In this document: piece by piece, positions 29,959-41,688 of the stretch
Layout of the letters: the number at the start of each line of letters is the position of its first letter
Numbering within the stretch: position 1 is the stretch's first letter
Source: Bacillus luti
GTDB lineage: Bacteria > Bacillota > Bacilli > Bacillales > Bacillaceae_G
Direction: 5' to 3'
NCBI RefSeq assembly: GCF_001884105.1
Contig: NZ_MACI01000033.1
Span: 1-48,432 of the forward strand
Length of the DNA: 48,432 bases
Notes under the pieces: model-generated
Database searches by the model: none
What the model was told of the DNA's origin: nothing
What the model saw: the letters and a program-made list of their open reading frames with translations, nothing else
Made by a program: the position numbers and the translations under genes

Positions 29959-31338
29959 TTATGATTTTTTCTTATTCAGCAATTGATCAACATAGTCTTC
30001 TTTGTTAACTTGACGTGCACGTGCTACTGATAATGCTTTTGATGGAACATTCTCTGTAATTGTAGAGCCTGCCGCTACATAAGCACCATCTTCAACTGTT
30101 ACTGGCGCAACTAGATTTGAATTACATCCAATAAATACCCCGTTACCAATCACAGTTTTGAATTTATTCTTGCCGTCATAGTTCACCGTAATTGAACCAC
30201 AACCAAGATTCACGTCTTCTCCAACTTGTGCATCCCCGATATAACTTAAGTGTGAAGCTTTACTTCTATTACCAAAAACAGTTTTTTTGATTTCCACGAA
30301 GTTTCCAACGCGTACTTCATCTCCAATAACTGAATCTGGGCGAATATGTGCAAATGGACCAACCGCTACTTCTGTACCAAGTTTACTATCATGTACAGTA
30401 GATTGACGAATTGTCGTACGATCTCCAATTTCACTATCGCGAATTACTGTATGCGGTCCAATTTCACAATCAGAACCAATTACAGTATTACCCTCAATAA
30501 CTGTTCCTGGATGAAGAACTGTATCACTACCGATAATTGCGTCGGCAGAAATATATGTGTTACTTGGATCGATAATTGTAACACCATTCACCATATTTTT
30601 TCGGTTGATACGGTTTTTCATAATAACTTCCGCTTGCGATAGAGCGACTCTGTCGTTAACACCTAACGTTTCATCGAAGTGCTCTGTTTGATAAGCTGAT
30701 ACGATATGACCTTCATTTTTTAGAATCTCAATAACATCTGGAAGGTAATATTCACCTTGTACGTTATCATTTGAAACTTTAGAAAGTGAAGCGAATAAAG
30801 CTTTATTATCAAAACAATACGTACCTGTATTGATTTCTTTAATAGCTAATTCTTTTTCATTTGCATCCTTATGCTCAACAATCTTTTCAACATGACCATT
30901 CTCATTACGAACGATACGACCATATCCAGCAGGTTCTTCTATGTACGCTGTTAGCACCGTTGCCATTGCCCCTGCTTCTTTATGTTGCTGAAGCAATGCT
31001 TCCATCGTTTCAGCAGTTATTAGCGGCGTATCACCACAAATAACTAAAGTTGTTCCTTCTTCATTTGCAAGTACACTTGCAGCTTGATCTACAGCATGCG
31101 CTGTACCCAGTTGTTCTGCTTGTAATGCAAACTCACTTACGTTTCCTAGCTGTTCTTGTACCATTTCAGCACCATGTCCCACGACTGTTACAAGTTTCTG
31201 CAATCCTAATTGAGATACTTGGTCGACAACATGTTGTACCATAGGTTTTCCACATACAGGATGAAGCACTTTGTATAGCTTAGACTTCATACGTGTGCCT
31301 TTACCTGCAGCTAGAATCACTGCAAATCTGTTTGACAT
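29959..31338 (-). CDS. glmU: Bifunctional GlmU, UDP-GlcNAc synthesis
   Basis: GlmU acetylates glucosamine 1-phosphate and then makes UDP-GlcNAc, the precursor of peptidoglycan and wall polymers. From ATG at 31338 it has 459 aa: an N-terminal pyrophosphorylase with [11 protein letters not shown] (9-19), and a C-terminal left-handed beta-helix with hexapeptide repeats such as [20 protein letters not shown] lies 5 nt before this start, which rules out a start six codons earlier. It heads the glmU-prs unit from a clear sigma-A promoter. Confidence 0.97.
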   Translation of the reverse strand: MSNRFAVILAAGKGTRMKSKLYKVLHPVCGKPMVQHVVDQVSQLGLQKLVTVVGHGAEMVQEQLGNVSEFALQAEQLGTAHAVDQAASVLANEEGTTLVICGDTPLITAETMEALLQQHKEAGAMATVLTAYIEEPAGYGRIVRNENGHVEKIVEHKDANEKELAIKEINTGTYCFDNKALFASLSKVSNDNVQGEYYLPDVIEILKNEGHIVSAYQTEHFDETLGVNDRVALSQAEVIMKNRINRKNMVNGVTIIDPSNTYISADAIIGSDTVLHPGTVIEGNTVIGSDCEIGPHTVIRDSEIGDRTTIRQSTVHDSKLGTEVAVGPFAHIRPDSVIGDEVRVGNFVEIKKTVFGNRSKASHLSYIGDAQVGEDVNLGCGSITVNYDGKNKFKTVIGNGVFIGCNSNLVAPVTVEDGAYVAAGSTITENVPSKALSVARARQVNKEDYVDQLLNKKKS

Positions 31339-31374
31339 ATAGACCCTCCATCGCAACCTATTTATCCATTAACG

Positions 31375-31403
31375 ATATTATCCTAAATCATCATATATTT
31401 CAA
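31375..31403 (-). promoter_or_regulatory. glmU promoter
   Basis: TTGAAA (31398-31403) and TAATAT (31375-31380) with exactly 17 bp between them, about 35 nt before the start codon. The remaining gap to the spoVG terminator (31404-31577) is AT-rich and holds no gene or repeat that I can see. Confidence 0.75.
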
Positions 31404-31577
31404 GAAACACATTTTAACTATTAAATTTTACCATAATTCTTATAAGATGTTTTACTCTTTAGTATCTTTTTTAAGAAATAAGCTATACTATTTAAAATGA
31501 TTTTGAAAAAATTAGAAGTTTCTCCTCTTCGTTCGAATGGATTTAGAATTTTCTAAATAAATATTATATAAAATCAC

Positions 31578-31614
31578 AAAAAAACAAACCCCTGTAAATG
31601 CTTACAGGGGTTTG
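31578..31614 (-). terminator. spoVG terminator
   Basis: A 13-bp perfect stem CAAACCCCTGTAA with TTACAGGGGTTTG (31585-31597 and 31602-31614) around ATGC, followed by T7 on the minus strand. It is one of the strongest terminators in the window. Confidence 0.96.
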
Positions 31615-31661
31615 CTACAAAATTATAAGGCTTTCTTTCAAAAGCCCTTTTCATTCGAATT

Positions 31662-31955
31662 TTACGAAGCGCCTGCTTCTTCAAACTCAACCTCTTCTAA
31701 CTCGCCTAAACGATGATACTCTGTTAAAACCGCATCTTGAATTTTAGAGCGTGTATTAGAATTAATTGGATGTGCAATGTCACGGAATTCTCCATCTGGA
31801 GTACGTTTACTTGGCATTGCTACAAATAATCCATTATTACCATCAATTACACGAATATCATGAACAACAAATTCATGGTCTAGAGTAATAGAGGCAATTG
31901 CTCTCATGCGGCCTTCTGTGTTTACGCGGCGTAATCTTACGTCAGTTACTTCCAT
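31662..31955 (-). CDS. spoVG: SpoVG, RNA/DNA-binding regulator
   Basis: SpoVG is a small conserved regulator that affects septation and sporulation and binds nucleic acid in several Firmicutes. The protein is 97 aa: it begins [11 protein letters not shown] and contains [20 protein letters not shown], the family hallmark, and an acidic C-terminus. ATG at 31955 follows GGTGGTGA by 7 nt; the open frame extends upstream, but that would put the start in the promoter. It has a sigma-H promoter and its own terminator. Confidence 0.97.
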   Translation of the reverse strand: MEVTDVRLRRVNTEGRMRAIASITLDHEFVVHDIRVIDGNNGLFVAMPSKRTPDGEFRDIAHPINSNTRSKIQDAVLTEYHRLGELEEVEFEEAGAS

Positions 31956-31998
31956 CCTGTGTTCACCACCCTTTTCTAAATAAGCGATATATTTGTAT

Positions 31999-32027
31999 AA
32001 ATTCCACAAAATTTCTATTTTCCCTTT
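31999..32027 (-). promoter_or_regulatory. Sigma-H promoter of spoVG
   Basis: The -10 TGTGGAATT (31999-32007) matches the sigma-H RnnGAAT core, and AAAGGGAAA (32019-32027) is one change from the RnAGGAwWW -35. The 15-nt distance between AGG and GTGGAATT is the same as I recall for B. subtilis spoVG. The AT-rich DNA just upstream (32028-32075) is a likely AbrB-binding stretch, as in B. subtilis. Confidence 0.8.
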
Positions 32028-32107
32028 AATTTTTTAAAAATTTTTAAGATAAAAATTTTTAGCACAGTTGAATATAAGGATTAATAGAGGTTATCGCTTA
32101 CAAAGAC

Positions 32108-32482
32108 TTACTTAACTAGGGCAATTACTTCGATTTCAACCGAAACATCTTTCGGTAATTTTGCTACTTGTACACAAGAACGTGCTGGTTTATGAGTAGA
32201 AAAATAAGCGCCGTACACTTCATTAACAGCGTTAAAATCGTCCATATCTTTTAAAAATACTGTTGTTTTTACTACTGTATCAAATGAAGCACCCGCTTCT
32301 GCTAATACAGCTTGTAAATTTTCAAATACTTGCTCTGTTTGTACTGTCACATCTCCCGTTACAAGTTCTCCACTTGCTGTTAACGGAATTTGTCCTGAAC
32401 TATAAAACATATTATTTACAATAATCCCTTGTGAATATGGTCCGATTGCTTGTGGTGCTTTGCTTGTTTGAACAACTTTCAT
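32108..32482 (-). CDS. ridA: RidA-family 2-iminobutanoate/2-iminopropanoate deaminase
   Basis: RidA hydrolyses reactive enamine/imine intermediates of PLP enzymes. The 124-aa protein has the family start [12 protein letters not shown], and SSGQIP, and the active-site Arg101 in [16 protein letters not shown]. In B. subtilis the gene is yabJ and lies between purR and spoVG, as here, where it was reported to assist purR function. It is separated from purR by a terminator and has a possible promoter of its own. Confidence 0.96.
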   Translation of the reverse strand: MKVVQTSKAPQAIGPYSQGIIVNNMFYSSGQIPLTASGELVTGDVTVQTEQVFENLQAVLAEAGASFDTVVKTTVFLKDMDDFNAVNEVYGAYFSTHKPARSCVQVAKLPKDVSVEIEVIALVK

Positions 32483-32518
32483 ATTTTTTCACCCTTTATT
32501 ATTTATTTTTACTCTTTA

Positions 32519-32547
32519 AAAATAGTGCACGAAAAGCAGTTTGTCCA
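32519..32547 (-). promoter_or_regulatory. Possible ridA promoter
   Basis: TGGACA (32542-32547) and TATTTT (32519-32524) are 17 bp apart, between the purR terminator and ridA. Each hexamer departs slightly from consensus. Confidence 0.5.
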
Positions 32548-32573
32548 TCTATTTTATAATTTATAAATAGAAT

Positions 32574-32606
32574 AAAAAAAGATAAAGCTATCCGCTTTAT
32601 CTTTTT
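32574..32606 (-). terminator. purR terminator
   Basis: A 13-bp stem AAAAAGATAAAGC with GCTTTATCTTTTT (32576-32588 and 32594-32606) with T residues beyond it on the minus strand. It overlaps the purR stop codon. Confidence 0.92.
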
Positions 32607-33453
32607 ATTCAGCCTCTACAAGCCCTTCATCAAATGGTGCCAGTGAATAATTTCCCTTTTCCACCTGAATTGCTTTTTCTTTCACATCAACTTCTGACAG
32701 ACGAATTAATGATACAAAATTATTAATCAGTCGTTCTTCGATGTCCGTAGATTCTACTAATACTCCAATACCGACAACATTAGCCTTAAACTCTTCTAAC
32801 ATGCTCATCATACCTTGAATTGTTCCGCCGGCTTTCATGAAGTCATCAATAATTAAAACATTTGATCCCTCTGGAAGGCTACGCTTTGCTAATGTCATTG
32901 TTTGAATTCTCTTAGAAGAACCTGATACATAGTTAATACTAACAGTAGGTCCCTCTGTTACCTTATTATCTTTTCTCGCAATTACTACCGGTACATCTAA
33001 GTAGTTTGCTACCGCATAAGCAAGTGGAATCCCTTTTGTCGCTACCGTCATAACTGCGTCAATTGGTTGCCTAGCAAAAACAGAAGCAAACAAACGACCT
33101 GCGCCATTAATATAGCGAGGATTGCTTAAAAGATCTGTCATATATAAGTAACCGCCAGGCAAGATACGACCCGGATTTTCAAATAAGTTACAAAGCTCAC
33201 CAATAATTAGGTCTGCCTCTTCTTCACTTATATATGGTATATATTTCACTCCTCCTGCTGCTCCTGGTATCGTTTGCAATGTGCCGACCCCTTGTTGTTC
33301 AAACGTTTGCTTAATAATAACTAAATCCTCACTAATGGAAGACTTAGCTGATTGATACCTTTCAGCAAAAAAAGTGAGAGAAACTAGCTGACGAGGATTT
33401 TGTAACAAGTAATACGTCATATCGACCAATCTTGTACTTCGTCTAATTTTCAT
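32605..33453 (-). CDS. purR: Purine operon repressor PurR
   Basis: PurR represses purine synthesis genes and is released by PRPP. The 282-aa protein has an N-terminal winged helix (about 1-75, STRLVDMTYYLLQNPRQ) and a phosphoribosyltransferase-like C-domain whose PRPP motif VLIIDDFMKAGGT is at 199-211. It is a binder rather than an enzyme. AGGTGAGGG stands just before the ATG. Its place beside ridA and near prs is conserved in Bacillus. Confidence 0.97.
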   Translation of the reverse strand: MKIRRSTRLVDMTYYLLQNPRQLVSLTFFAERYQSAKSSISEDLVIIKQTFEQQGVGTLQTIPGAAGGVKYIPYISEEEADLIIGELCNLFENPGRILPGGYLYMTDLLSNPRYINGAGRLFASVFARQPIDAVMTVATKGIPLAYAVANYLDVPVVIARKDNKVTEGPTVSINYVSGSSKRIQTMTLAKRSLPEGSNVLIIDDFMKAGGTIQGMMSMLEEFKANVVGIGVLVESTDIEERLINNFVSLIRLSEVDVKEKAIQVEKGNYSLAPFDEGLVEAE

Positions 33454-33486
33454 ACCCTCACCTCAAATCACGAATATTTTAAACAA

Positions 33487-33515
33487 ATCATAACGTATTA
33501 TACGTCTTTATTCAA
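33487..33515 (-). promoter_or_regulatory. Likely purR promoter at the end of ispE
   Basis: TTGAAT (33510-33515) overlaps the last codons of ispE, and TATGAT (33487-33492) lies 17 bp downstream, close to purR. I did not find a clear PurR operator nearby. Confidence 0.55.
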
Positions 33516-34377
33516 GCGTTTCTCGCTCTCCTAATAAACGTACGGCATATACTTGTTCGCAAAATCCCTTTAATCCGTTATAAATCCGATGCATTCGCGA
33601 ATCATGGTGTACAAGGCCGAATACAGTTGGACCACTTCCACTCATTAATACAGCATCTGCTCCAAATCGCTTCATCTGTGCTTTAATACGAGCAACTTCA
33701 GGATGCATCTTAAATGTTACATCTTCTAAAACGTTGCCAACGGTATCACAAATTCCTTTGTAATCCCCAGCATTTATAACATCCACCATTTTATCTACAT
33801 TTGGATGTGTAACTCGATTTAATTTTAAATTTCCATACACATCAGCAGTAGATACACCAATATGTGGCTTCGCCAAAATAACCCAACAAGAAGGCGGAGT
33901 CTTTATATGCTCAATTTGCTCTCCTCTTCCAGTGGCAATTGCTGTTCCACCGTATACACAGAACGATACATCTGATCCAATTTCTGATCCAAGCTTTGCT
34001 AATTCGTCAATTGTAAGCCCTAAATTCCATAATTTATTAAGGCCACGTAATGTCGCTGCTGCATCACTACTTCCACCTGCTAATCCAGCCGCAACTGGAA
34101 TCGTTTTTTCAATAGTAATAGATACACCTTTTTTCACATTAAACTTCTCTTTTAATAATCTCGCTGCTTGATAAGCTAAATTTCGTTGGTCGTCTGGGAC
34201 ATACCGATTATGGGATAAAATTTCAATACGGTCTTCTGCTAATTCCGTTAGTTCTAAACGATCCGCTAAATCAATTGTTGTCATAATCATTTTCACTTCA
34301 TGATATCCGTCTTGTCTTTTTCCCAGTACATCTAACGACAGATTAATCTTTGCTGGTGCTTTCACTAGTAGCTTCAA
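33508..34377 (-). CDS. ispE: 4-diphosphocytidyl-2-C-methyl-D-erythritol kinase
   Basis: IspE is the fourth enzyme of the MEP pathway that makes isoprenoid precursors. From TTG at 34377 it has 289 aa. The GHMP-kinase features are [10 protein letters not shown] near the start, GLAGGSSDA (98-106) as the phosphate loop, and [10 protein letters not shown] near the end. GGGTGA lies 5 nt before this TTG; a GTG three codons upstream is part of that site, so I reject it. The purR promoter overlaps its 3' end. Confidence 0.93.
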   Translation of the reverse strand: MKLLVKAPAKINLSLDVLGKRQDGYHEVKMIMTTIDLADRLELTELAEDRIEILSHNRYVPDDQRNLAYQAARLLKEKFNVKKGVSITIEKTIPVAAGLAGGSSDAAATLRGLNKLWNLGLTIDELAKLGSEIGSDVSFCVYGGTAIATGRGEQIEHIKTPPSCWVILAKPHIGVSTADVYGNLKLNRVTHPNVDKMVDVINAGDYKGICDTVGNVLEDVTFKMHPEVARIKAQMKRFGADAVLMSGSGPTVFGLVHHDSRMHRIYNGLKGFCEQVYAVRLLGERETLE

Positions 34378-34520
34378 TCTATTCACCCACTCTATGTACT
34401 CAATCTTTTATCGTTTATTTTACCATAAATTTATAGTAAGACGATGACACTTCCCTAATTATAACGAAAAGCATTAAGAATGAAACTATTTATGTAAAAT
34501 GATGGCACCTTTTAGAGTAC

Positions 34521-34547
34521 AAAAAGCCGAGGAATCACTCCTCGGCT
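34521..34547 (-). terminator. sspF terminator
   Basis: A 9-bp GC-rich stem AGCCGAGGA with TCCTCGGCT (34525-34533 and 34539-34547) and T4 on the minus strand, 26 nt after the sspF stop. Confidence 0.93.
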
Positions 34548-34573
34548 ACCGTAGCATAGAAAGTATCTTACAA

Positions 34574-34753
34574 CTACTGGTTTTGTTTCATCAATTGCTG
34601 TTCTGCAATTTCTATAGCACGTTTCACCATGTTACCAGCATCTTTCGCACGAATTCCGCCCCATCCTTCTTTCTGAACAACATCATAAAAACCTAGCTCT
34701 TTTGCTAGCTCTTCTTTAAAATGATTTGACATGACACCTCTTCGTCTACTCAA
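34574..34753 (-). CDS. sspF: Small acid-soluble spore protein SspF
   Basis: A 59-aa spore DNA-binding protein of the alpha/beta SASP type. It begins [10 protein letters not shown] and contains [30 protein letters not shown] and a final EQQLMKQNQ. The [11 protein letters not shown] stretch is the family signature. The start is TTG at 34753, with AAGGAGG 9 nt upstream and homology to B. subtilis SspF, which starts at the same place; an internal ATG would remove the RRRGV start. It is too short for most ORF cut-offs. It lies between veg and ispE. Confidence 0.93.
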   Translation of the reverse strand: MSRRRGVMSNHFKEELAKELGFYDVVQKEGWGGIRAKDAGNMVKRAIEIAEQQLMKQNQ

Positions 34754-34787
34754 TGCAGAGTCCCTCCTTATTTTGCTACGGTATAGT

Positions 34788-34794
34788 TAGTATG
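34788..34794 (-). promoter_or_regulatory. Sigma-G -10 element of sspF
   Basis: CATACTA is an exact sigma-G -10, about 35 nt before sspF. No good -35 match stands 17-18 bp upstream, which lowers the confidence. Confidence 0.5.
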
Positions 34795-34844
34795 CAAAAT
34801 AATATAGCTTTTCATTTGTGGGAATATATGTAACGATACATGAA

Positions 34845-35105
34845 TTATAAAATGACTTCATTATGTGGTTCATCATAAAATGTTAACTCCACTGTCTCTG
34901 TTAAAACATCTGCATAACTATAAGATACACGTTGCAGCGCATCTTCTTGCTGATCTAACTGTACAACAAACACAGAACGGTATGTTTCTGCAAGTACACC
35001 CGATTGCTCCACAGTTTTTCTTCTTCCACTATTAGCCTTTAACATAAGTCTCTGTCCAAGATGGTGATCTAATTCGCTTTTAATTTCATCTAAACGTTTT
35101 GACAT
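34845..35105 (-). CDS. veg: Veg family protein
   Basis: An 86-aa protein, matching B. subtilis Veg in length and along its whole sequence ([49 protein letters not shown]). Veg is highly expressed in B. subtilis and promotes biofilm gene expression through SinR; a direct mechanism is not clear to me. A ribosome site AAGGT lies just before the ATG. Confidence 0.93.
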   Translation of the reverse strand: MSKRLDEIKSELDHHLGQRLMLKANSGRRKTVEQSGVLAETYRSVFVVQLDQQEDALQRVSYSYADVLTETVELTFYDEPHNEVIL

Positions 35106-35152
35106 ATACCTTGCTACACCTCGCTGTAATTTAGATTGAACACTTAAAACAC

Positions 35153-35181
35153 GATATATCTATCCCAATGATTAACTGCAA
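35153..35181 (-). promoter_or_regulatory. Possible veg promoter
   Basis: TTGCAG (35176-35181) and TATATC (35153-35158) with a 17-bp spacer, about 50 nt before veg. The B. subtilis veg promoter is strong; this one is only moderately close to consensus. Confidence 0.4.
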
Positions 35182-35314
35182 TTCATAGACAATATCATTA
35201 TAAAAGCATCATGCGTTCGAATAGATAGAAGAAATACTATATTGTAAAAGTATCATTATGTAGTCTTTACGCTCTTACCACTTTTTATCCAAATTCATTT
35301 CATTCCCTTTCACA

Positions 35315-35345
35315 TAAAAAAGCAAGATACATATGTACCTTGCTT
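35315..35345 (-). terminator. yabG terminator
   Basis: Arms AAGCAAG and CTTGCTT (35320-35326 and 35339-35345) with an inner TACATATGTA stem and T residues on the minus strand, overlapping the yabG stop. Confidence 0.88.
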
Positions 35346-36207
35346 ACTCTTCATAGTGTTGAAAAGGTAATCCAGTTCGTAAAATCCCCCTCGTTTCAAT
35401 CCCACCTAGTCCCTTTTCACCAGTAATCGTATTACGTACAACATCCCATACATTGACTCTCTCCATAAATGAGGTAAAACTAATTTTACCAACCACATAT
35501 ACAGGATCTAGTGCATGAATATTAATCCTGGACGGGGAACTAGCGAAGTTAGCACCTGCTCGAATTAACGCCTCGAAATGCGATTGACACGCTCCCGCAA
35601 AAATAACGAGTTGATCCAATGATGGATATTTTTTTCGCACTTCTCTAACAGCCTGTACAAAATGTCTTGAGTGCCTATATGCTGCTAAATCTCCCTTTAC
35701 CCCTTTTGACTTTGTATAAGCATCATGCCCTGTAATAACTAAAATATCTGGACGAAAATGATCGATTAAGTCTACTACCTTTTCGTGCATCTCCGTTTCC
35801 TTACAATGAATACCCTGTACAGGAACACCGATTTTATTATATAAGTCTAAGCACTTACGTAAATATAAAGGATCCCCATCTATATGCAATACACGCCCTG
35901 GCATTTGAAAATAATTCACTTCACTTGTGTACCCACCAGTTGAAGTGTGTTCATGCCTTTGTTTCATCAATACATAATCTTGTTGGAATAAACGGTACGT
36001 ACGCTCCATTGTCTCTTTTTCACGCTTCACTCTTTTTTTATGTTCTCGTTGATCTATACTAATTAAATCTTCAAGCGGCGCATCTGCCACGAGTCTAATT
36101 TCCTCTCCAAACAATATAGCTATCTCGCCTTTTATTTCTATAATACGAAAAAGGATATCCCTATTATGAGAATATCGTTCCACTAATTCTCCAACATGTA
36201 AAGCCAT
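35344..36207 (-). CDS. yabG: Sporulation-specific protease YabG
   Basis: YabG processes spore coat proteins (in B. subtilis SafA, SpoIVA and others) late in sporulation in the mother cell. The 287-aa protein has an N-terminal barrel-like region (MALHVGELVERYSHNRDILF) and a core with His161 in VITGHDAYTK and Cys207 in FAGACQSH, which look like a caspase-type His/Cys pair. GGAGGT lies 6 nt before the ATG. It stands alone between rsmA and veg, with a sigma-K promoter and terminator. Confidence 0.94.
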   Translation of the reverse strand: MALHVGELVERYSHNRDILFRIIEIKGEIAILFGEEIRLVADAPLEDLISIDQREHKKRVKREKETMERTYRLFQQDYVLMKQRHEHTSTGGYTSEVNYFQMPGRVLHIDGDPLYLRKCLDLYNKIGVPVQGIHCKETEMHEKVVDLIDHFRPDILVITGHDAYTKSKGVKGDLAAYRHSRHFVQAVREVRKKYPSLDQLVIFAGACQSHFEALIRAGANFASSPSRINIHALDPVYVVGKISFTSFMERVNVWDVVRNTITGEKGLGGIETRGILRTGLPFQHYEE

Positions 36208-36247
36208 TCTCCTACCTCCAAACTCGTTAGGCCATCTTACCTGTTTT

Positions 36248-36276
36248 TAAAGTATGAATGTAGGAGAGAAAAGGTG
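36248..36276 (-). promoter_or_regulatory. Sigma-K promoter of yabG
   Basis: CATACTTTA (36248-36256) fits CATAnnnTA exactly, and CACC (36273-36276) fits the mACm -35 with an exact 16-bp spacer. yabG of B. subtilis is transcribed by sigma-K. Confidence 0.8.
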
Positions 36277-36278
36277 AC

Positions 36279-36311
36279 AAAAGGGACAGTTCAAGTTGAA
36301 CTGTCCCTTTT
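36279..36311 (-). terminator. rsmA terminator
   Basis: A perfect 16-bp inverted repeat (36279-36294 and 36296-36311; core GGGACAGTTCAA) around a single central base. The A and T tracts make it symmetric, so it could stop transcription from either side. Confidence 0.92.
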
Positions 36312-36317
36312 ATATTC

Positions 36318-37750
<1,433 letters not shown>

Positions 37751-37932
37751 GCTTGCCTCCACACTCGTTTCGTCTCTACTTAGTAAAACAAAAAAATGAC
37801 GACTTTTCCATTATTATTTTCCCCATTCTTGCATTTTAAAAAATAGAATGGCAAAAACTTTGTTCTCTCTCCTTATTGTAACACTTCCTCATTCGCCTTC
37901 GTTTTCTCTACCACTTCTACTACTCCATTTCT

Positions 37933-37968
37933 CAAAAAATAAAAAGAATGGGCTCCCCCATTCTTTTT
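37933..37968 (-). terminator. tatD terminator
   Basis: A 12-bp stem AAAAAGAATGGG with CCCATTCTTTTT (37940-37951 and 37956-37967) and further T residues on the minus strand. Confidence 0.93.
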
Positions 37969-38734
37969 ATTCAACACCAAATAAAGCTTTTGCATTCTTA
38001 GTTGTTACTTCCGCTACCTCTTCATAAGAAATTCCTTTTAAATTCGCAATTTCTTCTGCTACGAGTTTTACATAGCTCGGTTCATTTCGTTTTCCGCGAA
38101 ATGGATGTGGTGTTAAATATGGACAATCTGTCTCAATTAACAATTTCTCTAGTGGAATCTCCACAGCAACTTCTTTTGGTTTCTTAGCGTTTTTAAATGT
38201 AACTGGCCCGCCCAACGAAATTAAAAAGTTCATATCAACGCATCGCTGCGCTACTTCCACACTACCGCTAAAGCAATGCATAATGCCTCCTACTTCAGCT
38301 GCATTCTCTGCCTCTAGAATATCAACAATATCTTGAGTTGCATCGCGGTTATGTATAATAATTGGTAATTTCACCTTTTTGGCTAATGCAATTTGTTTAC
38401 GGAATACTTCCTTCTGTATTTCCTTCGGTGACTTATCCCAGTGATAATCTAAGCCCATTTCTCCAAGTGCAACGACTTTAGGATGGGAAGCAAGTTCTTC
38501 TAACCAAGCTAAATGTTCTTCTGTCATGTCGATTGCATCCACAGGATGCCATCCAACTGCAGCATAAATAAAATCATAGGCTTCCGCTAATTCAATCGCC
38601 TTTTTTATCGTTACTTCATCAAATCCGACAACAACTGTATATGTAACTCCCGCTTCTTTCATTCGTGCAATAACTTCTTGTAAATCTTCTTCAAATTGCT
38701 CTGCGTTCAAATGTGAATGTGTATCAAACAACAT
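37967..38734 (-). CDS. tatD: TatD-family metal-dependent DNase
   Basis: A 255-aa TIM-barrel hydrolase. The metal ligands are visible in DTHSHLN near the N-terminus, LGEMGLDYHW, HNRDAT, HCFSG and ETDCPYL. Family members have 3'-5' exonuclease activity and are linked to DNA repair; the exact substrate in Bacillus is not settled. It is followed by a terminator and preceded by metG, as in B. subtilis. Confidence 0.94.
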   Translation of the reverse strand: MLFDTHSHLNAEQFEEDLQEVIARMKEAGVTYTVVVGFDEVTIKKAIELAEAYDFIYAAVGWHPVDAIDMTEEHLAWLEELASHPKVVALGEMGLDYHWDKSPKEIQKEVFRKQIALAKKVKLPIIIHNRDATQDIVDILEAENAAEVGGIMHCFSGSVEVAQRCVDMNFLISLGGPVTFKNAKKPKEVAVEIPLEKLLIETDCPYLTPHPFRGKRNEPSYVKLVAEEIANLKGISYEEVAEVTTKNAKALFGVE

Positions 38735-38846
38735 AATACATAACTCCTTTTATATTGAAATCAAGTTTATTCTACAAAAATAAGCTTTTTAATAACTTAA
38801 CGATAACAATACTACAATTTTAATGCAAAAATAGAGAGTGTAAAAA

Positions 38847-38890
38847 GAAAAAAGACGCTTCACACATGTTACACGTGAAACATCTCTTTT
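38847..38890 (-). terminator. metG terminator
   Basis: A 10-bp stem of GATGTTTCAC with GTGAAGCGTC (two wobble pairs; 38854-38863 and 38875-38884) and T6 on the minus strand, shortly after the metG stop. Confidence 0.82.
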
Positions 38891-38900
38891 CTTGTCTTAA

Positions 38901-40916
<2,016 letters not shown>

Positions 40917-40924
40917 TTATAAAC

Positions 40925-40933
40925 AGTATATCA
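40925..40933 (-). promoter_or_regulatory. metG promoter, extended -10
   Basis: TGATATACT has the TGn extension and TATACT (40925-40930), about 40 nt before metG. The -35 region is poor. Confidence 0.5.
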
Positions 40934-40963
40934 AAAACTCATATATAAAGTGAAACTTTAATC

Positions 40964-41082
40964 AGTAAGGGGCTTGTTCATCTCCCGCTAATCATTTCCT
41001 TTCACCAAATGGACTTTTACTAACGGCCCGGCACTCACTTAACTTCTTTGTCCCAGCCTAATGTTGGGGTGGAAGTCTTACT
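40964..41082. repeat. Structured noncoding element, possible dispersed repeat
   Basis: This 119-bp stretch in the 520-bp gap between metG and abrB is clearly richer in G and C than the DNA around it and has no conserved open frame. It is bounded by AGTAAG (40964-40969) and its complement CTTACT (41077-41082). It holds a 6-bp hairpin, CCCAGC and GTTGGG around CTAAT (41052-41068), and the palindromic core GCCCGGC. An 11-bp direct repeat ATAAAGTGAAA stands outside it at 40945-40955 and 41195-41205. It may be one of the bcr-type repeats of the B. cereus group; that is inference, since one copy cannot show repetition. Confidence 0.45.
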
Positions 41083-41288
41083 ATTCAAAAATAATGGGAT
41101 AGAAACGAGTTAATACTCAATATCCTTATCATCTATTACTCATATTTCAAAAAAATATACACCTTTCACACATAATATATAAACTTTTCAGAAAATAAAG
41201 TGAAATATTTGTAGAAATTACTCCCATTCTATTATATATAAGAAGTAAGAAATCTATAAATCTTTTTAAAAAATATAGAATTAAAGAA

Positions 41289-41317
41289 TTGACGGAAATG
41301 TAAATGATTGGTATCAT
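41289..41317 (+). promoter_or_regulatory. abrB promoter
   Basis: TTGACG (41289-41294) and TATCAT (41312-41317) with an exact 17-bp spacer, about 87 nt before the start codon. It is the only clear plus-strand promoter found. Confidence 0.8.
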
Positions 41318-41334
41318 ATGTCCATAGGGTATTT

Positions 41335-41351
41335 TGTCGAAAAATGACGAA
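41335..41351 (+). promoter_or_regulatory. Tandem Spo0A boxes of abrB
   Basis: TGTCGAA (41335-41341) is a perfect Spo0A box, and TGACGAA (41345-41351), 3 nt later, matches six of seven. They lie downstream of the -10, where bound Spo0A blocks transcription, the same design as in B. subtilis. Confidence 0.88.
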
Positions 41352-41403
41352 TCAAAAAATAGACTCGAAACTTATAAACTATTTATTTAGGAGGAAAAGA
41401 ATT

Positions 41404-41688
41404 ATGAAATCTACTGGTATCGTTCGTAAAGTTGATGAATTAGGTCGTGTGGTAATTCCAATCGAATTACGCCGTACTTTAGGTATTGCAGAAAAGGATG
41501 CTCTTGAAATCTACGTTGATGACGAGAAAATCATCTTAAAAAAATATAAGCCAAACATGACTTGCCAAGTAACTGGTGAAGTATCTGATGGTAACCTATC
41601 TTTAGCTGAAGGTAAAATTATCTTAAGCAAAGAAGGCGCTGAGCAAATCTTAAACGAACTTCAAGATTATATCGAAACAGCAAAATAA
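41404..41688 (+). CDS. abrB: Transition-state regulator AbrB
   Basis: AbrB represses many stationary-phase genes during growth and is itself turned off by Spo0A. The 94-aa protein has the swapped-hairpin DNA-binding domain at 1-51 (TGIVRKVDELGRVVIPIELR), a single Cys54, and a C-terminal multimerisation part. ATG at 41404 follows AGGAGG by 9 nt; the frame is open further up but runs through the promoter and Spo0A boxes. It is the only plus-strand gene and converges with rsmI. Confidence 0.98.
   Translation: MKSTGIVRKVDELGRVVIPIELRRTLGIAEKDALEIYVDDEKIILKKYKPNMTCQVTGEVSDGNLSLAEGKIILSKEGAEQILNELQDYIETAK

Noticed and set aside
34845-35343. TATAAT at about 35197-35202 as the main veg promoter
   Set aside because: No acceptable -35 lies 16-18 bp upstream, and the TTGCAG/TATATC pair nearer the gene has proper spacing, though it is also only moderate.
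41308-41403. Extended N-terminus of AbrB
   Set aside because: The extension is read through the promoter -10 and both Spo0A boxes, and AGGAGG stands just before the ATG at 41404.
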